From Candidatus Roseilinea mizusawaensis (GTDB lineage Bacteria; Chloroflexota; Anaerolineae; J036; Brachytrichaceae), in NCBI GenBank assembly GCA_016841965.1, contig JAEANN010000016.1:103305-143271 (forward strand): a stretch of 39,967 nt of DNA. The letters run 5' to 3'. A program made the translations under genes and the position numbers. This document shows, one piece after another, positions 1-8,632 of this stretch (positions within the stretch are counted from its first letter, which is position 1; each line of letters starts with the position of its first letter). The notes beneath the pieces are model-generated. The model ran no database searches. It saw only the letters and a list, made by a program, of their open reading frames with translations, and was not told the origin of the DNA.

Positions 1-744
1 GCGCAACGCCAGCGGCTTGTCTTCGATCCCGAAGCCGGCCAGGGTGTGAACCTTAAAATGATCGAGCAGCGTCTGGCGGGCGTTGCCGTGCTCGAAGCGG
101 TAGGCGGGGAAGGGGGTCAGGTGGGTGCGCGCCATCGGCGCGCCGTTGAGAGGCAAGACCGGCGGCTGGCCGCGACCGGCTTCGGGCACAAGCACTTCGC
201 GCGGTTGCAGGCGGGCCAGTTCGCGCTCCAGATCGATCAGGCTGTCGAGTTGCGCAGCGGCGAACTCGCCGGTGGTGATGTCGCAATAGGCTAGGCCGGC
301 GGAAGATGCTGGCAGATGCTCCGCCGTTCGTTCCCCGTCTTCTGACGTGATGACCGCCGCCAGATAGTTGGGCGCTTCGGCTTGCAGCATGGCCGGCTCG
401 ATCACCGTGCCGGGGGTGATGACACGGCGCACTTCGCGCGGCACCAGCCCGTTTACGGCTTCGTTGCCGATTTGCTCGGCGATGGCGACGCGATAGCCGC
501 GTTCGATCAGCCGGGCGATGTACGACTCGGCGGCGTGATGCGGCACGCCGGCCATCGGCACGCGCGTGTCTCGGCCCACTGGCCGCGAGGTCAACACCAC
601 ATCCAATTCACGCGCCACCAGTTCGGCGTCGCTGTCGAAGGTTTCATAGAAGTCGCCCAGCCGGAAGAAAAGAATGCAGTCGGCGTGTTTGCGCTTCAAC
701 TCCAGGTATTGCCGGCGAATGGGTGTGGCGTCGGTTGTGCTCAT
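1..744 (-). CDS. mutS: DNA mismatch repair protein MutS (5' end of gene, runs off window)
   Basis: MutS recognises base mismatches and small loops and recruits MutL for repair. About 248 N-terminal codons are visible, read leftwards from the ATG at 744; the rest lies beyond base 1. The N-terminal mismatch-binding domain is intact: the stretch FFRLGDFYETF holds the Phe-x-Glu that stacks on the mismatch, and it is followed by VPMAGVPHHA and AIAEQIG, both typical of MutS domain I. The later part (GLAYCDITTGEF) enters the connector domain. The start is the first in-frame ATG ahead of STTDATPIRRQYLELK, the usual MutS N-terminus. Nothing looks damaged in the visible part. The identification is secure; completeness of the gene cannot be judged here. 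Confidence 0.95.
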   Translation of the reverse strand, partial: MSTTDATPIRRQYLELKRKHADCILFFRLGDFYETFDSDAELVARELDVVLTSRPVGRDTRVPMAGVPHHAAESYIARLIERGYRVAIAEQIGNEAVNGLVPREVRRVITPGTVIEPAMLQAEAPNYLAAVITSEDGERTAEHLPASSAGLAYCDITTGEFAAAQLDSLIDLERELARLQPREVLVPEAGRGQPPVLPLNGAPMARTHLTPFPAYRFEHGNARQTLLDHFKVHTLAGFGIEDKPLALR

Positions 745-784
745 CGGTGTGCGCGGTATGTTACCGCAACGCGCAGCCTATATG

Positions 785-1116
785 ATTGCCCCGTGGCAAA
801 AACGCTTCCTGTCAGCATTGTCAATGGCTGAGGGGAATGTGGTGATCTCATTCGCGCAGAGCCGGGCGCTGCTCGCGCAGATGGGCATCGCCGGCGAAAT
901 CGCGCATACCCCTGGCCACTCGCCCGATTGTGTCTCGCTGTTGCTCGATGATGGTTCGGTGTTGACCGGCGACCTGCCGGCGACCTGCCGCTGGCCGCGC
1001 ACGCTTGGGACAATCCGGCTGCGCTGGCCGCATGGCAACGCCTGCGCGAGCGCGGGGCGGCAGTTGTGTATCCCGCGCATGGGCCGATCCGACCGATTGA
1101 CGAACTGCCGCAATGA
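785..1116 (+). pseudogene. Metallo-beta-lactamase-fold hydrolase remnant, N-truncated and frameshifted
   Basis: This is the C-terminal half of a metallo-beta-lactamase-fold hydrolase. Frame 2 encodes GEIAHTPGHSPDC and then VSLLLDDGSVLTGDL, the family's second metal-binding His and the metal-bridging Asp. After that the reading moves to frame 1, which continues NPAALAAWQRLRERGA and AVVYPAHGPIRP, with the final metal-binding His, to a TGA at 1114-1116. The break falls exactly on an 11-bp tandem duplication (968-978 and 979-989); removing one copy restores one continuous frame. The N-terminal half with the HxHxDH motif is absent, because the homology starts shortly after the mutS start region. 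It is therefore a dead fragment. The duplication could also be a sequencing or assembly error, but the missing N-terminus makes real decay likely. Confidence 0.75.
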
Positions 1117-1125
1117 CACGCTTTG

Positions 1126-2532
1126 CTACTTCAGAATATAGTACGTGCCCTTCTTGTCGCCGATGCGCAGAATGACGCCGGCTTCCACCAGCTCCACAAA
1201 GTCGCGCCGCAATGATTCGGCGCTGACATCGGGGCACAGTTCCTGATACTCGCGGTTGGTGATGCGGCCATGCGCGCGCAGATAGTCGAGCATCTTTTCA
1301 GCGCGCTGTTGTTGCGCTGTTTGGGGCAGCGCGGCGGCGCCGGCGGCTTCATCCGCCGGGTGCGCTGTTGGTTTGCCCGGCAGCGTGACTGAAAACCCGC
1401 CGTCGGTCTCCTCGAACTGCGGCGCAGGATGGCCGGCTTCTTTCATCGCGCGCAGCATGCGGTCGATGCCATAGCCCAGCCGCTCGATGAATCCCATGTC
1501 GGCCAGCACTTGCACGATGGCCTCGTTGCGCGAGTAGCGCTCGTGAAGCAGATTTTTTAAGGTGACGTGGCCGGGCAGCTTGCCGGGGCTGCGCACTTGC
1601 ACCCGGTCGCTAAAGATGAGCAGGTGGATCTGGTTGCCGATCAGCCGATAGTCGCGGTGCGCGATGGCGTTGACGATGGCCTCGCGCAGCACGCCCGGCG
1701 GGTAGGGGGGATCGTCGCTGCGCCGCCAGTTGCCCACTCGCGCGCGCCGGCTGAGATTTTCCGAGATAAACAACTCGGCGCGGCGGATCTGATCGGGCAG
1801 CGTCCCGCCGATGGTCTGGCGGGTGAACACGTCGTCCATGCTGGCGCCGTTGAAGCGCACGGCCATCACTTCTGCGCCGCGCACCCAGCGCTGGGGCTGC
1901 CGGCCAAATAACAACAGGCCGGCGTAGGTGGGCCGCACGCGCCGGCCTGCCATCACAATACAGCCGCGCCGCAACAACACGTCTTCCACCGTAGGCTCGT
2001 TCACGCTGTGCGCGCCGGCGGCGTAGCTTTCGGCGCGCGCCCAGTCCAGGTCGTCTTTGCTGCTGCCGGGCGGGCACTTGGCTTCCCACTCGCGCGCGTC
2101 GTCGCTGCGGGCCAGGATCAGTTCGCGCAGGGCGCGCCCCGGCAAAGCCACGATGCGCGCGCCGTTGCGCGTGACATAGCGGCCATCCAGCCCGTACACG
2201 TGCGGCAGGCCGTCCGGCACTTCCACGATCAGCGCCTGGGGCGCGGCGTCCGGCTCGGCCGGCAGGAAGTAGGGCAGCGGCACGATCAGCGGCGGCTCGG
2301 TCATCAGCAGGGCTTGCATGGCGCGGTCGCGCAGTTCAGCCGGGTCAATCGCGCTGGCGCGTCGGTTCTGGCCGGCCTGCACATCCACGATCAGCACGCC
2401 GCCTTTGGCGTTGGCCAGCGAGGCCAGGCCGCGCGCAATGCGTTCGGGCGTGGCCAGCGCAGGACTGAGCACATCGATGCGCGCGCCGGCGCCAGCGTTC
2501 AGCAGTCTCTTCAGATCAGCGAGTGTGATCAT
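1126..2532 (-). CDS. AlbA_2 (Schlafen-type) domain / HATPase_c_4 putative transcriptional regulator
   Basis: A 468-residue protein of the AlbA_2-domain regulator type (COG2865-like). The N-terminal third carries an AlbA_2/Schlafen-like fold with the segment LASLANAKGGVLIVDV. The charged E-x-E/K entry motif usual in this domain is replaced by ARIDVL, so binding may differ. The middle (about residues 290-370) matches the HATPase_c_4 region: LREAIVNAIAHRDY, SPGKLP and IERLGYGIDRM. The C-terminal 60 residues form a winged-helix-like end (REYQELCPDVSAESLRRD) finishing in GTYYILK. The role is inferred from family: DNA-binding regulation, target unknown. It starts at an ATG 33 bp from the next minus-strand gene upstream and may be co-transcribed with it. 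Family call is good, function open. Confidence 0.8.
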   Translation of the reverse strand: MITLADLKRLLNAGAGARIDVLSPALATPERIARGLASLANAKGGVLIVDVQAGQNRRASAIDPAELRDRAMQALLMTEPPLIVPLPYFLPAEPDAAPQALIVEVPDGLPHVYGLDGRYVTRNGARIVALPGRALRELILARSDDAREWEAKCPPGSSKDDLDWARAESYAAGAHSVNEPTVEDVLLRRGCIVMAGRRVRPTYAGLLLFGRQPQRWVRGAEVMAVRFNGASMDDVFTRQTIGGTLPDQIRRAELFISENLSRRARVGNWRRSDDPPYPPGVLREAIVNAIAHRDYRLIGNQIHLLIFSDRVQVRSPGKLPGHVTLKNLLHERYSRNEAIVQVLADMGFIERLGYGIDRMLRAMKEAGHPAPQFEETDGGFSVTLPGKPTAHPADEAAGAAALPQTAQQQRAEKMLDYLRAHGRITNREYQELCPDVSAESLRRDFVELVEAGVILRIGDKKGTYYILK

Positions 2533-2565
2533 GGATTGTCCGACCGGCAGCGATAGCGCGCGTCC

Positions 2566-3174
2566 CTATCTTTCCACGACCGTGAATGTTGCAATCTGCT
2601 GATTGCCATTTGAGAGCGTCAGCCGGTCGCCGGCTTTCCAGGCCGGCTCGCTGCGGTTCCAAAACAAGTCGGTGGGCACATCGGCCCCGCGGGTAGTATG
2701 CAGATTGATAAAGCTATCTTTCAAAAGCGTCACGTTGCCGAAGGTGTACGCCATGCCGCTCGACGAGGCCAGCACCCAGCCGGTCAAGTCCACGGTGTCG
2801 CCTTCATTCACCAACACCACCACCTCACGCGAGAGCTGGCCGGGAAACAGCACGGTGCTGATGCGCACCCGGGCGTTGGTTGCCGTGGCGCCGGCGACCG
2901 GCGTAGCGCCTGTGGGAATGGGTGTGGCTGTGCTGTCGGCTGCGCCGACGGATGTCGGGGCCGGCTCGCCCGGCGTGGCGGAAGCTGCCGGCGTTTCAGC
3001 CGGCGTGACGCGAGTCGGTGGCTGTGTGGGTTCCACCGGCGCGGCAACGGCCATGCTGGCTGATGGAGGGGCGCCGGGGTTCATCAGGGCGCGCGCCACA
3101 AAAAACGTCGTGACTGCCGACACAACGATGTTGACCACAATAAATAACGCCCATTGTTTGGGTGTGGGCGCCAT
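2566..3174 (-). CDS. Membrane-anchored lamin-tail-domain protein
   Basis: About 202 residues. A single membrane segment near the N-terminus (ALFIVVNIVVSAVTTFFVA) is followed by a low-complexity Ala/Pro/Thr linker of about 80 residues and then a lamin-tail (LTD) immunoglobulin-like domain at the C-terminus: VLVNEGDTVDLTGWVLAS, then FGNVTLLKDSFINLHT and GDRLTLSNGNQQIATF. LTD domains in bacteria are extracytoplasmic binding or anchoring modules; here the likely layout is inner membrane anchor, flexible stalk, exposed LTD. I start at the ATG at 3174 (MAPTPKQW); a GTG at 3195 is also in frame and would add seven residues. The partner is unknown. The gene lies between the AlbA_2 regulator and the trailer end of the CRISPR array. 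Confidence 0.75.
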   Translation of the reverse strand: MAPTPKQWALFIVVNIVVSAVTTFFVARALMNPGAPPSASMAVAAPVEPTQPPTRVTPAETPAASATPGEPAPTSVGAADSTATPIPTGATPVAGATATNARVRISTVLFPGQLSREVVVLVNEGDTVDLTGWVLASSSGMAYTFGNVTLLKDSFINLHTTRGADVPTDLFWNRSEPAWKAGDRLTLSNGNQQIATFTVVER

Positions 3175-3275
3175 GATTGGCGTTCGGGATGACACAGCAG
3201 GCTGAATATATCACGGCCAGGTGGACAAGATGCGCCGATGGGCGCAACAGCGAGCGCGATAGCAGGCACAAAAAC

Positions 3276-3296
3276 GCGGGTCAATTGGCTTGAAGC
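3276..3296 (-). repeat. Terminal degenerate (half) CRISPR repeat
   Basis: Only the 21 bases GCGGGTCAATTGGCTTGAAG plus C of the repeat are kept; the other 15 match at about 3 positions. It is followed by an over-long 51-bp interval (3297-3347) that contains a small hairpin TCGGCT-GA-AGCCGA. Decay of the terminal repeat is typical of the leader-distal end of arrays. Confidence 0.8.
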
Positions 3297-5431
3297 CGGG
3301 GTGGTCGCGGCGTTTAGGCCGCTGTCTCGGCTGAAGCCGAAGACTACTTTCAGTACCCTCGTGCGGGTCAATTGGCTTGAAGCACCTCACTCCTCATCAC
3401 TCATCACTCATCACTACTGACTTTCAGTACCCTCGTGCGGGTCAATTGGCTTGAAGCGATGCGCACCCAGGCGTCACCACCCATCGTGACCACGTTTCAG
3501 TACCCTCGTGCGGGTCAATTGGCTTGAAGCGCAGCCGCGCGCAGGAGGCAAGAGCTGGGGGTGCTCTGTTTCAGTACCCTCGTGCGGGTCAATTGGCTTG
3601 AAGCTACTCCCCCCCTCGCACCTGAATCTATCTCCCCCCAGTTTCAGTACCCTCGTGCGGGTCAATTGGCTTGAAGCTGCAGATTTGTTTTATGGGGGCA
3701 AGCCGGTGAAAGGCGTTTCAGTACCCTCGTGCGGGTCAATTGGCTTGAAGCGGCGCGCCGGCGCGGGAAGGGACCTGCGGCCACGCGTTTCAGTACCCTC
3801 GTGCGGGTCAATTGGCTTGAAGCCCTGCCGGCCCACCTGCCAGCCAGCATCTGGGCGCGTTTCAGTACCCTCGTGCGGGTCAATTGGCTTGAAGCCGGCG
3901 TTGCTGGTGCTGGTCGATGTGTCGTCAAGTAGTTTCAGTACCCTCGTGCGGGTCAATTGGCTTGAAGCACAATGACGAACGAAGAGAGGGCCGGGCTATA
4001 CATCTGTTTCAGTACCCTCGTGCGGGTCAATTGGCTTGAAGCCCGCTTGCTGAGGTGTGTCCGCAGTAATGAGCACCAACCTTTCAGTACCCTCGTGCGG
4101 GTCAATTGGCTTGAAGCGCGCCCCCGAGTGGGTCTGGGCGCTGGCCACCCTGCTTTCAGTACCCTCGTGCGGGTCAATTGGCTTGAAGCCCCCCGCTGCA
4201 ACGCAGTGTTTTATGGGGGCAAGCCTTTCAGTACCCTCGTGCGGGTCAATTGGCTTGAAGCCCCTCATCACTCACCCCTCGCTACTCACCGCTTGAGCTT
4301 TCAGTACCCTCGTGCGGGTCAATTGGCTTGAAGCCTGGTCTCCGACCACTGGCGTGCGCAAGTATGCGCTTTCAGTACCCTCGTGCGGGTCAATTGGCTT
4401 GAAGCCAACGCGCGGCGCAGACGTGCTTGCGCAAGACTACAGACTTTCAGTACCCTCGTGCGGGTCAATTGGCTTGAAGCGTTCTTACCTGGAGATCGCC
4501 GAACGAGTTGGGCCAGCTTTCAGTACCCTCGTGCGGGTCAATTGGCTTGAAGCAAGGGAGGTATACGACCTCAATTGCCAACGTTGACTCTCTTTCAGTA
4601 CCCTCGTGCGGGTCAATTGGCTTGAAGCGCAGTGGCAATCGAGCTTGCGATTCGCGGCAAGAGGTTTCAGTACCCTCGTGCGGGTCAATTGGCTTGAAGC
4701 TTCGAACTCGTGCTACGCGCGCCAATACCCACCACGTTTCAGTACCCTCGTGCGGGTCAATTGGCTTGAAGCTCAGAGCCGGTCATGGCCATGCGCGGGT
4801 TGATCTGTTTCAGTACCCTCGTGCGGGTCAATTGGCTTGAAGCCCGCAGGTGTTAGGGCCGGCGCGCTGATGAGATACAGCTTTCAGTACCCTCGTGCGG
4901 GTCAATTGGCTTGAAGCATGCAATACAGCCGTGGAGTCCTTGCCGCCGCTAAACGCTTTCAGTACCCTCGTGCGGGTCAATTGGCTTGAAGCAAGCGCAA
5001 AGCGCAGAAATAGCAAGTCACAGGCGCGCTTTCAGTACCCTCGTGCGGGTCAATTGGCTTGAAGCAGCCTGCGTTCGAGCGCTTCAATCTGCGCCGATAC
5101 TCTTTCAGTACCCTCGTGCGGGTCAATTGGCTTGAAGCGTGCGATGGCTTTCTCGCTCGCATCTCGCGATGCGTCTTTCAGTACCCTCGTGCGGGTCAAT
5201 TGGCTTGAAGCGGTGTCTATGGGGCCAGGCGCGTACACATGGCAGGCGGTCTTTCAGTACCCTCGTGCGGGTCAATTGGCTTGAAGCTCATCGCCAGCTT
5301 CTCCAGAGCCGGCAGATCGAGCTTTCAGTACCCTCGTGCGGGTCAATTGGCTTGAAGCGCAGGCGCTGGAGCGAGCAGGCGTCATACTGCGTGACTTTCA
5401 GTACCCTCGTGCGGGTCAATTGGCTTGAAGC
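3276..5431 (-). CRISPR. CRISPR array, 29 full repeats plus one half repeat, no adjacent cas genes
   Basis: Twenty-nine copies of a 36-bp repeat, apparently identical throughout, begin at 3348 and end at 5431. In plus-strand text each begins TTTCAGTACC and ends GGCTTGAAGC. Spacing is 35-40 bp. A 21-bp half repeat (3276-3296) lies at the left end, separated from the first full repeat by 51 bp. The base just before each TTTCAG is always C or G, so the unit is better described as 37 bp with a dimorphic end. Read on the minus strand the repeat contains ACCC-GCACGA-GGGT, a hairpin, followed by ACTGAAA(G/C), which resembles the 8-nt crRNA 5' tag of type I/III systems. The half repeat at the left and the long AT-richer non-coding region at the right favour a leader on the right and minus-strand transcription. 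No cas gene occurs in the window, so the type cannot be assigned. Confidence 0.97.
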
Positions 5432-5544
5432 CGCGTGCTGCTTCAACCATCTCGTAGGGGTCAAATGACCTTTTTCTGCTTACAAGCCCTAAATTCGGCC
5501 CTCTGGTGCAGCCGGTTTTTGCGCTGCCCGCCTTCACGAAGCGT

Positions 5545-5550
5545 ATTATA
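5545..5550 (-). promoter_or_regulatory. Putative CRISPR leader -10 element
   Basis: Plus-strand ATTATA reads as a perfect TATAAT on the minus strand, pointing at the array about 115 bp away. No good -35 is visible at 16-18 bp spacing (ATTCGT). It supports transcription of the array from the right. Confidence 0.45.
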
Positions 5551-5556
5551 CCACAG

Positions 5557-5604
5557 TTTGGCGAGAAACGAATTCTGCTGAAAAACCCCGGACATTCTCG
5601 CCAA
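5557..5604. repeat. Inverted-repeat module, copy 1
   Basis: TTGGCGAGAA (5558-5567) and TTCTCGCCAA (5595-5604) form a 10-bp perfect inverted repeat around a 27-nt loop containing GAAAAACCCCGGAC. A second copy with the same arms and a similar loop lies 183 bp to the right. Confidence 0.8.
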
Positions 5605-5739
5605 TTTTTGCCCTCTGAAAAAACGGTGGAGCCCAAGTGGCACGCTGGCCCTGTTTTTGCCCATTTTCGCCGCTGTATCGGCCTGTTTGAGGCATTCAAT
5701 TCCCATATTTTCAGCAGCGCGCCAGACCTGTATATAGGC

Positions 5740-5787
5740 TTTGGCGAGAATCGGTCTGGGGCCGAAAATCCCCCGACTTTCTCGCCA
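5740..5787. repeat. Inverted-repeat module, copy 2
   Basis: TGGCGAGAA (5742-5750) and TTCTCGCCA (5779-5787) form a 9-bp inverted repeat around a 28-nt loop containing GAAAATCCCCCGAC. It matches copy 1 at both arms and in the loop core, so this is a duplicated module, not chance pairing. Confidence 0.8.
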
Positions 5788-5828
5788 CGAGGCCCTACAG
5801 GGGCAAAAAAAGGCCGGGGCAGCAGAGC

Positions 5829-5858
5829 GCGCGCAGAGAGCGCGCGCTCTCTGCGCGC
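5829..5858. repeat. 30-bp perfect palindrome
   Basis: GCGCGCAGAGAGCGC is followed directly by its exact reverse complement. As RNA this is a very strong hairpin. No T-run follows on either strand, so it is not an ordinary rho-independent terminator. Confidence 0.85.
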
Positions 5859-6051
5859 TCACATTACATTCACATATTGTTGCAAAATGGGGGCGGGTAT
5901 CGACTCGCGCATTCGCGCGTTGCTATCTCTTGCATCTGCGCCGGCGGGCTGCGCATTTCGGCTGTCGACGCCGGCCTCAACGCCCCTCTCAACGCCGCCG
6001 GTCTGCCGCGCGCAATGCCTGGGTCACGCCTGTATGCGCCTGTATCGCCTA

Positions 6052-6057
6052 TATAAT
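6052..6057 (+). promoter_or_regulatory. -10 element of the pbpC operon
   Basis: TATAAT on the plus strand, 40 bp before the chosen pbpC start. The -35 region 17 bp upstream is weak. Confidence 0.5.
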
Positions 6058-6097
6058 GACGGCGCATCTGGGCCGCGCAGGTGCGCAGTGCATCGGT

Positions 6098-8631
<2,534 letters not shown>

Positions 8632-8632
<1 letters not shown>

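Larger units (their letters stand above)
5432..6051. other. Non-coding probable CRISPR leader region
   Basis: About 620 bp without a convincing gene between the last CRISPR repeat and the pbpC promoter. It holds, left to right: a repeat-like stretch at 5441-5476 (21 of 36 positions match the CRISPR repeat), a minus-strand TATAAT at 5545-5550, two copies of an inverted-repeat module (5557-5604 and 5740-5787), several A/T tracts, and a 30-bp perfect palindrome (5829-5858). A 133-codon minus-strand open frame spans much of it, but the composition and the duplicated module explain that frame better than a protein does. I read the part nearest the array as the leader. Confidence 0.6.

Noticed and set aside
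3276-5431. Plus-strand orientation of the CRISPR array (repeat ending TTGAAGC)
   Set aside because: Possible on repeat shape alone, but the left end carries a half repeat and no AT-rich leader, while the right has a TATAAT and a long non-coding region. Kept as a minor alternative.
3474-5468. Many short open frames on both strands across the array with repeated peptides such as VSVPSCGSIGLK or GFKPIDPHEGTE
   Set aside because: They are translations of the CRISPR repeat; the repeat units and variable spacers explain them fully.
5461-5862. 133-codon minus-strand frame in the leader with two similar peptide segments
   Set aside because: The similarity comes from the duplicated DNA module (183 bp apart, a multiple of three). 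Composition is not protein-like and no ribosome site is seen.
5741-6097. N-terminal extension of the PBP gene by 119 codons
   Set aside because: It crosses the palindrome and the TATAAT and has no family similarity; the membrane anchor follows the ATG at 6098.
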